64,000 nt of DNA. Origin: Clostridia bacterium (GTDB lineage Bacteria; Bacillota; Clostridia; Lachnospirales; Lachnospiraceae). Position 1 is the first letter of the stretch; each line of letters opens with the position of its first letter. The position numbers and the translations under genes are program-made. Below are positions 1-8,053 of the stretch, one piece after another. The notes below the pieces were generated by a model. That model saw only the letters and a list, made by a program, of their open reading frames with translations. It made no database searches and was not told where the DNA came from. Where the stretch lies: contig CAJTAT010000003.1 in NCBI GenBank assembly GCA_910574475.1, positions 310,001 to 374,000 on the forward strand, read 5' to 3'.

Positions 1-167
1 CTTGCTCCGCCATTCTGTCTCTTCAGTACGATTCCCTCAAAGATCTGAATTCTCTCTCGGTTTCCCTCTTTGATCTTACCGTACACCTTAACGGTATCGC
101 CTACCCGAAACTGCGGCACTTCTGCCTTCAACTGGGCTGCTTCAATGCTCCTGATAATCTCATTCAT
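1..167 (-). CDS. rplS: Ribosomal protein L19, N-terminal part (runs off the window)
   Basis: The reverse strand reads [20 protein letters not shown] and continues with the L19 core ([31 protein letters not shown]). The family is about 115 residues; about 55 are present. L19 is a 50S subunit protein at the subunit interface. The start is the ATG at 165-167, preceded by the ribosome binding site AAGGAGGAGC. The gene has its own promoter and leader. It usually follows trmD directly in Firmicutes, but trmD is about 56.8 kb away here. Confidence 0.95.
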   Translation of the reverse strand, partial: MNEIIRSIEAAQLKAEVPQFRVGDTVKVYGKIKEGNRERIQIFEGIVLKRQNGGA

Positions 168-252
168 GATGTTGCTCCTCCTTATTCTTCAGATGTTCTT
201 GCCAGAAACGTCAGGCAAACGCCAGCAGAGGACCATCTCTTTTATCACAACG
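168..252 (-). promoter_or_regulatory. Candidate L19 5' leader (autoregulatory RNA)
   Basis: The stretch between the inferred transcription start and rplS is about 85 nt. It can fold with an outer GATG/CATC pairing and an inner TTGCC/GGCAA stem. Firmicutes rplS genes are known to carry an L19 leader RNA family. The position and small two-stem architecture fit, but no covariance model could be run, so the assignment is tentative. Confidence 0.45.
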
Positions 253-258
253 TAGATT

Positions 259-287
259 ATTGTAGCATATGGGGTGGGGAAATGCAA
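259..287 (-). promoter_or_regulatory. Sigma-A promoter of rplS
   Basis: On the minus strand, TTGCAT (282-287) and TACAAT (259-264) are separated by exactly 17 bp, with TGC just upstream of the -10. It gives rplS its own transcription start, as expected if the gene is uncoupled from the trmD operon. Confidence 0.75.
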
Positions 288-357
288 GGGATTTTTGGGG
301 AGGTTTTTGCATAGAAACCTCCAGTTTGGTTTTCTTATGGCCTTTGCCATAGATTTA

Positions 358-549
358 TTACTCTTTTATTTTGTCAATCTCAGTAAGATTCACACCCAAG
401 CTTGTGAGTAATGCTTTTAATGATATATAATCATCTTTTAAACCTGCATACGTTTTTGTAGCGTTCTCACTCTTTGCATTTAACATATGCACCTGAATTT
501 TTTGAAAATCATTTAATGCATCCCTTATAATTTCTGCACCATTTGGCAT
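358..549 (-). CDS. Small hypothetical protein (63 aa)
   Basis: I do not recognise this protein. It is 63 residues, charged and mostly helical in character, starting MPNGAEIIRDALNDFQ and ending EIDKIKE, with no cysteines or membrane segment. The ATG at 547-549 is chosen because AAAGAGGTGATCAA sits just before it; the longer reading frame upstream has no such site. It is the last gene after the Mrr-like nuclease, 76 bp downstream, and may share its transcript. It could be an accessory or immunity-type partner of that nuclease, but nothing in the sequence proves it. Confidence 0.6.
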   Translation of the reverse strand: MPNGAEIIRDALNDFQKIQVHMLNAKSENATKTYAGLKDDYISLKALLTSLGVNLTEIDKIKE

Positions 550-625
550 TTGATCACCTCTTTCTGTATCCGTTTTACATGTACCTATCATTATTATAGC
601 AACCTATATCAGGGGTGTAAAGCTT

Positions 626-2263
626 TTATCTTAATATCTCTTTCGCTTCCTTCAAATCTATTTTTGCCCTGTAACCATGCTTTTCTAACAAATACAGCAA
701 ATTCGCTCCATTCATCAATGTAAGTGGTTTTCCCTGGGCAAAGCTGTATGCGTCGCTTCCATAGTTTGATGTAGTAACAAGAATCCCTTTATTTGCTCCT
801 TCATTTAAAACTGTCCCATATAAATCTCTGACTGCAGAGACGCCTACAACATTTGTATATCTTTTTGCCTGTATCACAATCTTTCCGCCGCGAACCGGAT
901 CCGGGTCAAAAGCCACAGCGTCAACACCACCGTCACGACTGGCCCGCGTAATCTTCACCTCTCCTCCGTTTACATTGAATTCTTTCTCAAATATTTCCCG
1001 GATAAGATTTTCAAAATCCTGCCAGTCAATGGCCGCTAAATTCACGCCTTCATTCAGTGCTTCCGAAACTGCATATCCCTCAACGAACCGTTTATCCTCC
1101 CGGGATATGGTTACAATGGGAGCGACAGGCGTGACGTTCGCCAAGGATGCCGCTGATACTCCTTTTGCACTCTTAAACCAGGCCTTTGGATCCACGCCCT
1201 CCAGATTTATTTCATCAAACGCCTGTTTTGATACGCTCACGGAAAGTAGGTAGGGCTCTATATTTTTTCCTGTTGCTTTATCTATTGTTTCTATTTTTCC
1301 ATTCACAACCGCCGATTCTATCAGAGAATACTCTGCACTGAGGGAGAAAATATAATTCAGAGTCTGCAGTACTAGTTGATATATGACATTGTCATACTTC
1401 TTTTTCATATAGGACTCTGGGTAGAAGGTCTCTTTAAATTCTTTTCTTGATTTCACATAGCTTACATTTTTTAAATTGGGAATGTCATCCATGACTGGCA
1501 GCATCAGATTGATAACAATGGTTTTTCCTGCGGAGTCATATTCTATTTCAACTGACCTGTTGTAGAGAAATGGCAGTTCGATGTTTTCCAGAACAAGTGT
1601 AAAGTAGCGTTCCACAGACGCACTGTCTCCTTGGATGTACTTTTCAAAGAATAAATCCACCTTGTGATTTTCTTCTGCCTGGGCCTGTTCAAAGGCACTC
1701 CGCCTGTCTTCCCATTCTTTTACAGACGTATGATAGGTCTCAAGTGTAGCCTTGTTGCGTTCCTCAATTGATGCTTTCTCCCTTTTCCACACCTCAAAAT
1801 CCTTTTCAAATTCTGTCTGATTCATTTCCGTAAATTCTGCCATCTTTTTCTTTGACAGCTTTGTAAAAAAGGATGGGCGGGGATTGTATTTTTCATCAGA
1901 ACGGCAGGGTTCATTTGGCACAGGAAGGAGCGCCGGATATTCGGGCGATGATTCCGGGTATTCTAAAAAGTCTTTTAATTCATCCAGGTCAAGCTTATCT
2001 GGGTACAGACTGTTCAAAAGGATCTGATCCAACGCAGATTGCTCATCTTCTGCCTTCTGTGACAGCTCTTTTGCATAAAGAATGGAATCCTCTTCATTCT
2101 TTTTTCTCTGCTCCCGCTCCACGATCCAGGCCCACTGCTCGTCCCATCGGGCCTTCAGCGCATTTGCTTTTTGATCTGCTTCGTACTGGGTGGCTGCTTT
2201 GACAATGCGGTATTTATTCAATCCCTTATGAGATACTTCTCTTTGAAACATATAGGCTGCCAC
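626..2263 (-). CDS. Mrr-type restriction endonuclease with long N-terminal extension
   Basis: The protein is 545 aa with a GTG start (2261-2263) behind GGAGAAAAATT. The C-terminal ~120 residues match the Mrr catalytic fold of the PD-(D/E)XK superfamily: an acidic helix (ENLIREIFEKEF), then DGGVDAVAFD with the metal-binding Asp, then IQAKRY with the QxK motif, then VRDLYGTVLNEGANKGILVTTS. Mrr proteins are typically ~300 aa; here about 400 residues precede the nuclease. The first ~200 of these are highly charged and probably coiled-coil, and the next ~200 I do not recognise. Mrr enzymes cut modified DNA. The gene begins 12 bp after the relE-like toxin gene, so it is likely co-transcribed with the toxin-antitoxin pair. 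Confidence 0.85.
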   Translation of the reverse strand: MAAYMFQREVSHKGLNKYRIVKAATQYEADQKANALKARWDEQWAWIVEREQRKKNEEDSILYAKELSQKAEDEQSALDQILLNSLYPDKLDLDELKDFLEYPESSPEYPALLPVPNEPCRSDEKYNPRPSFFTKLSKKKMAEFTEMNQTEFEKDFEVWKREKASIEERNKATLETYHTSVKEWEDRRSAFEQAQAEENHKVDLFFEKYIQGDSASVERYFTLVLENIELPFLYNRSVEIEYDSAGKTIVINLMLPVMDDIPNLKNVSYVKSRKEFKETFYPESYMKKKYDNVIYQLVLQTLNYIFSLSAEYSLIESAVVNGKIETIDKATGKNIEPYLLSVSVSKQAFDEINLEGVDPKAWFKSAKGVSAASLANVTPVAPIVTISREDKRFVEGYAVSEALNEGVNLAAIDWQDFENLIREIFEKEFNVNGGEVKITRASRDGGVDAVAFDPDPVRGGKIVIQAKRYTNVVGVSAVRDLYGTVLNEGANKGILVTTSNYGSDAYSFAQGKPLTLMNGANLLYLLEKHGYRAKIDLKEAKEILR

Positions 2264-2275
2264 AATTTTTCTCCT

Positions 2276-2560
2276 TTATCTGTCTGTTCTTGCTGAAATG
2301 ATAATAATTTTCATAACTCTATTAATCTGCACTACTTTATAAACAACTCTAATTCCCAGATTTTTAAACTTGATCTTTAAAAGATTCGTAAGGTTTATTC
2401 CTGGCTTGTGTCCTAATGGCTTACCATACCCACCTTCTAGTACAGAAAGTGGATTCTGACTAACTTTTTGAATCCCTTTCATAACTTGGCACTGAACAGA
2501 ATGATCAAGCTTGATTATATCTTTTTCTGCCTCATCCAAAAATTCGATGTTCCAAGTCAT
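2276..2560 (-). CDS. RelE/ParE-family toxin
   Basis: This is a 94-aa basic protein with the RelE/ParE pattern: an N-terminal FLDEAEKDIIKLD helix, the central GYGKPLGHKPGINLTNLLKIKF strand region, then IRVVYKVV and a C-terminal IIIISARTDR. Members are ribosome-dependent mRNA interferases or gyrase poisons; the sequence alone does not say which. Its start overlaps the antitoxin stop by 4 bp (ATGA), typical of translational coupling in toxin-antitoxin modules. Confidence 0.85.
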   Translation of the reverse strand: MTWNIEFLDEAEKDIIKLDHSVQCQVMKGIQKVSQNPLSVLEGGYGKPLGHKPGINLTNLLKIKFKNLGIRVVYKVVQINRVMKIIIISARTDR

Positions 2561-2880
2561 TCAATCTCAACCTCCTCTGTCTCATCAAGTTCTTCCTCGC
2601 TGATCCCAAGGTTCGTCAGAACATCTTTAAAGGGAATTGCAGGCTTATCAGCATTTGCCTCCAACCTTCTATTGGCTTCAAGAAGCAGTAAATAATCCTC
2701 TTCTATCTCTGTAAGTCTCGTATATTCCTCTGGTGACAAAATAACTGCAGAGGGTTGGTTATTCTTTAATACTATCAACTCCTTTTCTGTACGGAGTCTG
2801 TCAAAAATCTTTGCCGCTTTTCCTTTATTAAACTGTGAAATCGGAACTAAACACTGTAAAAATTCTGCTGTGTTTGTCAT
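2557..2880 (-). CDS. Phd/YefM-family antitoxin
   Basis: The 107-aa protein starts MTNTAEFLQCLVPISQFNKG and has the Phd/YefM DNA-binding N-terminus (ISQFNKGKAAKIFDRL, LIVLKNNQPSAVILSPEEY). An acidic C-terminal tail (SEEELDETEEVEIE) is the likely toxin-wrapping segment. ATG at 2878-2880 is used because AGAGGTGA lies 5-6 nt upstream; a GTG three codons earlier would overlap that site. The family binds its own promoter and neutralises the downstream toxin. Confidence 0.85.
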   Translation of the reverse strand: MTNTAEFLQCLVPISQFNKGKAAKIFDRLRTEKELIVLKNNQPSAVILSPEEYTRLTEIEEDYLLLLEANRRLEANADKPAIPFKDVLTNLGISEEELDETEEVEIE

Positions 2881-2907
2881 AAATATCACCTCTGACTTTT
2901 TTATTAT

Positions 2908-2936
2908 ATTATAAGCAGTCCAGGGGAAAATATCAA
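2908..2936 (-). promoter_or_regulatory. Sigma-A promoter of the toxin-antitoxin/Mrr operon
   Basis: TTGATA (2931-2936) and a consensus TATAAT (2908-2913) are 17 bp apart on the minus strand, 28 bp before the antitoxin start. It probably drives phd, relE, the Mrr-like gene and possibly the 63-aa gene. Confidence 0.8.
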
Positions 2937-3114
2937 TAAAAAATCCGAAAATTTATAATTAAATTTTCATTATAATTCTATTTTTAATTTTCTATATTCA
3001 TCAAAAATGTGAATGATATCTTTTATATTCAGGAAAATGTGGTTTTTATTATCGAAAAACAAAGATAAATGTGTTATTCTATGATCAATCCTTACCAAAA
3101 AGGCGGCTATTCCT

Positions 3115-3553
3115 ATGAAACGCAGAGCACTTCAGGGTTTGATCAAGTGGAAATCCAGTGAAGAACTCATGTCATTGCTGCTGGCAGCCTGCTTGAAACG
3201 CTGTTGGCGCAGCCGAAATCCTACTCTGTTGGTATGATCAATCTTCTCAACATTTATCCTTTAACATTTGATGAATTTTTAGATACCACAGACGCAGTTT
3301 TGTATGCTTATTATTTTAATCTCAAAAAGGAGCCTTGACGGAAAACTTTGTCTTGCAGCAGCTTCGCGGCTAGTTTGAGGTTGAGCCGCGCTATTTCTCC
3401 GATAAAAACAGTGAGATAAATTTTGTACTCCAATATGGGACAGAAATCATTCCAGTGGAAGTAAAAAGCGGAGAAGACAAGTCTGCGCCTTCCTTTAAAA
3501 GGTATGTTTCTCTGCATGAGCCCGAATATGGTAAGCGCTTAAATCTTGGGTAG
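3115..3553 (+). pseudogene. Decayed DUF4143-type AAA ATPase gene, left fragment
   Basis: Pieces of a predicted ATPase (N-terminal AAA_14 domain, C-terminal DUF4143) can be read in shifting frames. They are an N-terminus MKRRALQGLIKWKSSEE, then a jump to a VIAAGSLLETLL segment and INLLNIYPLTFDEFL, then LTENFVLQQLRG, and RYFSDKNSEINFVLQYGTEI with PVEVKSGEDKSAPSFKRY. The Walker A region and most of the middle are deleted, and stops interrupt the rest. A related 3' fragment lies beyond the IS66 element at about 6040-6191. Confidence 0.7.
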
Positions 3554-3657
3554 CTTTACATCCGCCATGTTTCGACACATAATGGTGATAGTAAATAGAT
3601 TTTTACTACACTCCTTTTGATAGGAGATAGAAATTCACTACACTTGGAGGTTTCATT

Positions 3658-4053
3658 ATGGGTAGCAAACTTGCGCCGGGGCGTTCCCTGGACGAATGGA
3701 TGGAACTGGTAACTGCATGCAGACAGAGTGGCCTGACAGATGCTGCATGGTGCAATGAACATGGGATATCTCCCAGTTGTTTTTACAATGCAGTTACCCG
3801 GTTGCGAAAAAAAGCCTGCCAGATACCGGAGCCTGCCCCCAAAGCCAACACTCTTGATCTTACATCCCACAAACAGGATGTGGTTCAGATTGCCATAGGG
3901 CCGGAGTTTTCCCCTGCAGAACGGATATGCGTAAATCTATTGACGGATTATGCGCAATCATCCAGGAACAGTTCTCAATGGAGATTAACCATGCACTTTT
4001 CCTTTTCTGCGGGCGTAAATGTGACCGGATCAAAGTATCTTAAAAGAGCCTGA
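3658..4053 (+). CDS. tnpA: IS66 accessory protein TnpA, C-terminus displaced by a deletion
   Basis: The N-terminal ~65 residues match the IS66 TnpA helix-turn-helix protein: LDEWMELVTACRQSGLTDAA, CNEHGISPSCFYNAVTRLRKKAC. After about residue 85 the frame runs into DNA that, in another frame, encodes the 5' end of tnpB, so the natural C-terminus is lost and replaced by out-of-frame sequence. TnpA is a small accessory factor needed for IS66 transposition. Upstream is AGGTTTCATT, a weak ribosome binding site. Confidence 0.75.
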   Translation: MGSKLAPGRSLDEWMELVTACRQSGLTDAAWCNEHGISPSCFYNAVTRLRKKACQIPEPAPKANTLDLTSHKQDVVQIAIGPEFSPAERICVNLLTDYAQSSRNSSQWRLTMHFSFSAGVNVTGSKYLKRA

Positions 4054-4207
4054 TGGGATCGTCATGATATACAAAAGACTGACCGCCCAGGGTTCCTACC
4101 GGTGGCCCAGAAATAAATCTGAAGTCCGCGACCTGACATGGCGGGAGTTTGACTGGCTGATGTCAGGGATTGACATTGAGCAGCCCAAAGCCATCAAAGC
4201 CACATAA
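3933..4207 (+). pseudogene. tnpB: IS66 TnpB remnant (truncated, frameshifted)
   Basis: Read across one frameshift near 4040, this gives SIDGLCAIIQEQFSMEINH, FLFCGRKCDRIKV, EPDGIVMIYKRL and WREFDWLMSGIDIEQPKAIK, the conserved C-terminal two thirds of IS66 Orf2. The first ~20-25 residues, including the usual start, are missing through a deletion that joined it to tnpA. The taa after GTATCT interrupts the frame. It ends at TAA 4205-4207. Confidence 0.8.
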
Positions 4208-4311
4208 GTCCAGAAGAAAAAGATGCACATAAAACACGCTGTTTTCCTTGCATTTTCGGTATTTTTAAGGCCTGAAAATCATTCGTTTTACTGGGAAAAT
4301 CGCTTGTTTTC

Positions 4312-4320
4312 TGGTATAAT
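4312..4320 (+). promoter_or_regulatory. Extended -10 element upstream of tnpC
   Basis: TGGTATAAT is a full extended -10 (TGn-TATAAT), about 30 bp before the tnpC start. No good -35 lies at 17 bp, so strength is uncertain. Confidence 0.4.
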
Positions 4321-4349
4321 AGAAGTATCAAAAACAGGAGGAAAAAGCA

Positions 4350-6191
4350 GTGGCTGACAGTTCCAAAGATATCCAACTGCGGGAGCTGAAGGATCTGATC
4401 CATGATCTCAGAAAAATGATAAAAACACTTCAGGAAACTGTCGATGCAGCCAATAAACGGGAAGAAGCTCTTACCCGGGAAAGAGACAACCTGAAAGAAG
4501 AGGCAGAGCTTCTCCGTAAAAAACTGTTTGGTTCTTCCAGTGAAAAACGGGCTCTCGATATTCCGGGCCAGTTAAACCTTTTCAATGAGGCAGAGAAAGA
4601 ACAGGATCCAGCAGCCGCAAAAGTGGAAGAACTGGAGGCGTGCCTTTCTGAAAAAGCAGGAAAGAAACGCAAAGCAAGAACTACAGATGCTGAGCGATTT
4701 AAGGGGGTTGGGGTTCCTTTCGAAAAGAAGTATCTTTCTCTTTCTGACGAAGAAAAACTCTGCCCTGTCTGTGGGACTGCGCTGAAAGAGATCGGCGAGG
4801 AGTTTGTCCGCCGGGAACTGGTCTTTGTTCCTGCCAGGCTGAAAGTATATGAATACTATAGCAAAAGCTATGAATGTCCGCAATGCAGATATCAGGCTCT
4901 CCCGGTCATTAAAAAAGGAAAAGAAGGAAGAGCCCATATGCTCTATGGAATGGCTTCCGCTGGCACGATTGCCTGGGTAATGTACCAGAAGTTCTGTAAC
5001 GGACTTCCATACTACCGCCAGGAAAAAGATTGGAAGCAGTATGGCGTTTCTATCACCAGGGCGACTATGGCAAACTGGGTGATCCAGAATTCAGAAGCAT
5101 TTTTCCTTCCAATGTATGAATACTTCCACCGGAAGCTTCTAGAGCGGGAATTCGCTATGGCAGATGAGACGCCACTGCAGGTCCTGCATGAACCGGAACG
5201 CCGTGCACAGACCAAGTCATATATGTGGCTGTTCCGCAGCGGTGAAGATGGGGGAGCGCCGATCATCCTCTATAAATATTCGGAGACCCGTGCGGGGGAC
5301 AATGCCGTGGATTTTCTGCATGGCTTCAAAGGTTATCTGATGTGCGATGGCTACAGCGGATACAACAAGGTCCCGGATGCAAAGCAGACCGCATGCTGGG
5401 CACACATCAGAAGATACCTGACAGATGCCATTCCAAAAGGAAAAGCTCTGGATTACACCCAGCCTTCGGTACAAGGAATGTTGTATATCAACCAACTCTT
5501 CCATATGGAAGATGTTATAAAGGAAAGACAAACCGCCTTCGATGCGATTAAAAAAGCCCGTCTTGAAAAAGAACAGCCGATAGTGGAAGGCTTTTTGTCG
5601 TGGCTTGACCAGCAATCACCTACCCGTGGTACAAGAATGGATAAGGCAGTTACTTACATTCAAAACCGCCGTTCTTATCTTACCACCTATCTGGAAGATG
5701 GACGCTGTAGTTTTTCCAATAATCTCAGCGAAAATGCAATCCGCCCATTTACAGTTGGCCGCAAAAACTGGCTCTTCTGTGACACACCGAACGGAGCCCA
5801 GGCCAGTGTTGTTGTGTACACGATGATAGAAATGGCAAAGGCAAATGGAGTAAACGTCTATCAGTATCTTACCTATCTGCTTGAGAAGCTGCCAAATGAT
5901 AGGATGAGTGATGAGGAGTTAGACCTTCTGTCACCATGGAATGAAAAGGTTAAAGCAGAAATTGAACGAGCCTCAAAAGATGATACCGGTAGTATAGCGA
6001 CACAGACTGTTTTACTACTACGCCATCTTTTGAGACACTTACAAGAAGACAAATCTGCGCCTTTCTTTAAAAGACATATTTCTCTGCATGAGCCTGGGCA
6101 TGTGCTTCGCCTTTCAGAGCATAGGTATCTAAAGGATGAGCGGATCATGAATGTTCCTTTGTATCTTGTGGGGAAGGTTGATTTTTTGTAA
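4350..6191 (+). CDS. tnpC: IS66-family transposase TnpC with read-through C-terminus
   Basis: The frame is 613 aa with a GTG start after CAGGAGGAAAAA. In order it shows an N-terminal coiled coil with a leucine-zipper look (residues ~5-55), the LFGSSSEKR linker typical of IS66, a zinc-binding region (CPVCGTALKE, YECPQCRY), and the DDE catalytic core (FAMADETPLQVL, YLMCDGYSGYN, and the Glu of NNLSENAIRPFTVGRKNWLF). Normal IS66 transposases stop near residue 540 (PWNEKVKAEIERASKD). Here the frame continues about 70 codons across the element end into DUF4143-type ATPase sequence (FKRHISLHEPGH, NVPLYLVGKVDF). The catalytic part looks intact. Confidence 0.85.
   Translation: MADSSKDIQLRELKDLIHDLRKMIKTLQETVDAANKREEALTRERDNLKEEAELLRKKLFGSSSEKRALDIPGQLNLFNEAEKEQDPAAAKVEELEACLSEKAGKKRKARTTDAERFKGVGVPFEKKYLSLSDEEKLCPVCGTALKEIGEEFVRRELVFVPARLKVYEYYSKSYECPQCRYQALPVIKKGKEGRAHMLYGMASAGTIAWVMYQKFCNGLPYYRQEKDWKQYGVSITRATMANWVIQNSEAFFLPMYEYFHRKLLEREFAMADETPLQVLHEPERRAQTKSYMWLFRSGEDGGAPIILYKYSETRAGDNAVDFLHGFKGYLMCDGYSGYNKVPDAKQTACWAHIRRYLTDAIPKGKALDYTQPSVQGMLYINQLFHMEDVIKERQTAFDAIKKARLEKEQPIVEGFLSWLDQQSPTRGTRMDKAVTYIQNRRSYLTTYLEDGRCSFSNNLSENAIRPFTVGRKNWLFCDTPNGAQASVVVYTMIEMAKANGVNVYQYLTYLLEKLPNDRMSDEELDLLSPWNEKVKAEIERASKDDTGSIATQTVLLLRHLLRHLQEDKSAPFFKRHISLHEPGHVLRLSEHRYLKDERIMNVPLYLVGKVDFL
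6042..6191 (+). pseudogene. DUF4143-type ATPase gene, right 3' fragment
   Basis: EDKSAPFFKRHISLHEPGHV, LRLSEHRYLKDE and IMNVPLYLVGKV match the extreme C-terminus of the same ATPase family as the fragment at 3115-3553. The first ~17 codons overlap homologously with the end of that left fragment but differ at several bases. The two pieces therefore probably derive from two paralogues, or from one gene duplicated during rearrangement. It has no start of its own and is fused in frame to tnpC. Confidence 0.65.
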
Positions 6192-6219
6192 ATCAAATCG
6201 AAGGGATGTTGGAAAATAG

Positions 6220-6930
6220 CTAACGACAAGCGTTTAAAAATTCTTCAAAGTTTTTAAATGTAGGTGTATGTTCTTTCAAATAATTTATTGATTGTTCATA
6301 GTTTCCGCACAATTTTAGTTTTTCGTCCAGAGTAGGTGGGAGAGGTTGATTCGCATTAGTAAATAGATAAAAATATTCATGTAATTTCGTTTCATCCGGC
6401 TCAGTCCCATACGCATCAATCCATTTTCTTACAAAAGTCTTCGCCTCTTTAAACTGTTTTTTCTTTCGTTTTTCATAATATTCCTCCAAGCTCATTATTT
6501 TTCTAGCAGGATTTCCCGCATAGACAGAATCATGTTCACAGAAACCACTTACAACACTATGTGCACCGATAATAACATTGTCTTCTATAATAGTTCCTCC
6601 AAGTATGATACTATCAGCCCCGATAAAAATATTGTTTCCCAATTTTACAGGACGTTGATTTCCTATTATTTCACCATATTTCCTTTTAAGAACACTCCAA
6701 GAGTAATCATGAGTAAGAATCATAGATGAAACAATATTAATATGATTTCCTATTGTAAGTAAATGTAAGTTTAAAGAGTCAATATGGCACTCCTGGATCA
6801 AGAAAAAATTTACATCCTCTCCAATTTTTGCTCCACCATCTCTCAAAAATCGAATAAATGTCTCTTGATCACACTTTTTTCCAAAGATAATTCTCTTTAA
6901 AAATTTTTTCAACAGATTTGTCATTTTCAT
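6220..6930 (-). CDS. Hexapeptide-repeat acyltransferase (last gene of the glycan cluster)
   Basis: This protein of about 236 aa has a left-handed beta-helix acyltransferase core, with hexapeptide-like repeats from about residue 35 to 140 (IGNHINIVSSMILTHDYSW, LGNNIFIGADSIILGGTIIE, DNVIIGAHSVV, YAGNPARKIMS). The His of THDYSW and the NPARKI end motif are typical of O-acetyltransferases that modify sugars. The C-terminal ~80 residues are helical and not recognised. ATG at 6928-6930 is preferred; a TTG at 6943-6945 would also fit but has no better ribosome binding site. It probably acetylates the polymer or a nucleotide-sugar precursor. Confidence 0.75.
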   Translation of the reverse strand: MKMTNLLKKFLKRIIFGKKCDQETFIRFLRDGGAKIGEDVNFFLIQECHIDSLNLHLLTIGNHINIVSSMILTHDYSWSVLKRKYGEIIGNQRPVKLGNNIFIGADSIILGGTIIEDNVIIGAHSVVSGFCEHDSVYAGNPARKIMSLEEYYEKRKKKQFKEAKTFVRKWIDAYGTEPDETKLHEYFYLFTNANQPLPPTLDEKLKLCGNYEQSINYLKEHTPTFKNFEEFLNACR

Positions 6931-6946
6931 AAAACTCGCTTTCAAA

Positions 6947-8041
6947 CTATACTTCTGTATATCCCTTTTCCAAAATATCTGCTATGCGTTTGCTGGCTAA
7001 CCCATCTCCATATGGATTAATCGCCTTTGCCATGGCATCGTATGCTTTTTCATTCATAAGCAATTCTTTAAAATTATGATAAATCACCTCTTCATCAGTT
7101 CCGACTAACTTCAATGTCCCTGCTGCTATACCTTCAGGTCGTTCTGTTGTATCACGCATAACAAGAACTGGTTTTCCAAGAGATGGTGCTTCCTCCTGGA
7201 TTCCGCCTGAATCTGTTAAAATTAAATAAGAGCGTGCCATAATATTATGGCAATCAAAAACTTCAATTGGCTCAATTATATGAATCCTATCAAATCCACC
7301 CAACTCTTCTTCTGCTGCTTTTCGAACAACAGGATTCATATGAATTGGATACAGTGCCTTTACATCTGAAAATGTATCCATAACACGACGTATAGCGCGA
7401 AACATATTATGCATTGGTTCTCCCAAATTTTCCCGGCGATGCGCTGTAATAAAAATTAGCCGAGAATTTTGGGCCCAATCTAATTCTGGATGACTATAAT
7501 TCTCGCAAATGGTTGTCTTTAACGCATCAATTACAGTATTTCCTGTAATCCATATTTTATCTACATCTTTCCCCTCTTTAATCAAATTTTCCTTAGCCTG
7601 CAAAGTAGGGGCAAAATGATACTGTGAAATCACTGACACTGCCTGACGATTAAATTCCTCTGGAAATGGAGAGCATATATTATAAGTACGAAGTCCTGCT
7701 TCCACATGGCCTACTGGAATCTGCATATAAAAGCAAGCTAATGCTGTAGCAAAAGTGGTTGATGTATCTCCATGAACTAATACAACATCTGGTCTTGTAT
7801 CTTCTAACACTATTTTGATACGGTCAAGAATATTCGTAGTAATATCAAACAATGTCTGTTTATCCTTCATAATAGATAAATCATAGTCAGGAACAACTTT
7901 AAAAACTTCTAATACTTGATTTAACATTTGTCTATGCTGTCCTGTTACACATACAATTGTTTTCATCTTTTTCCTTGTTTTTAACTCATTTACAAGAGAA
8001 CACATTTTTATTGCTTCTGGCCTTGTGCCAAAAACTAGCAT
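6947..8041 (-). CDS. wecB: UDP-N-acetylglucosamine 2-epimerase (non-hydrolysing)
   Basis: This converts UDP-GlcNAc to UDP-ManNAc for surface glycans. Family motifs are all present: FGTRPEAIKM, HGDTSTTFATALACF, GHVEAGLRTYNICSPFPEE, ITAHRRENLG, and TDSGGIQEEAPSLGKPVLVM. The length is 364 aa from ATG 8039-8041, slightly short. Homologues start with a few more residues. An in-frame ATA at 8051-8053 would give MKTVMLVFGTRPEAIKM and sits 5 nt after GGTGG, so a rare ATA start (CDS to 8053) is plausible. The stop of the upstream gene is immediately before that ATA. Confidence 0.92.
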   Translation of the reverse strand: MLVFGTRPEAIKMCSLVNELKTRKKMKTIVCVTGQHRQMLNQVLEVFKVVPDYDLSIMKDKQTLFDITTNILDRIKIVLEDTRPDVVLVHGDTSTTFATALACFYMQIPVGHVEAGLRTYNICSPFPEEFNRQAVSVISQYHFAPTLQAKENLIKEGKDVDKIWITGNTVIDALKTTICENYSHPELDWAQNSRLIFITAHRRENLGEPMHNMFRAIRRVMDTFSDVKALYPIHMNPVVRKAAEEELGGFDRIHIIEPIEVFDCHNIMARSYLILTDSGGIQEEAPSLGKPVLVMRDTTERPEGIAAGTLKLVGTDEEVIYHNFKELLMNEKAYDAMAKAINPYGDGLASKRIADILEKGYTEV

Positions 8042-8053
8042 AACTGTTTTTAT

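Larger units (their letters stand above)
3532..6041 (+). mobile_element. IS66-family insertion sequence, degenerate (boundaries approximate)
   Basis: The element carries tnpA, a truncated tnpB and a full-length tnpC in the standard order. Possible ends are GTAAGCGCTT at 3532 and the reverse complement of CTTAC at 6041. IS66 ends begin with GTAA, and these two ends agree at about 11 of 20 positions. No 8-bp target duplication was found. Instead both flanks hold versions of the same DUF4143 coding segment (3474-3530 and 6045-6100) that are similar but not identical, so the element has probably been rearranged by recombination. It looks non-autonomous because tnpB is broken. Confidence 0.6.

Noticed and set aside
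3556-3870. Minus-strand frame of 104 codons over tnpA
   Set aside because: Shadow of the IS66 tnpA gene, which has clear homology on the plus strand.
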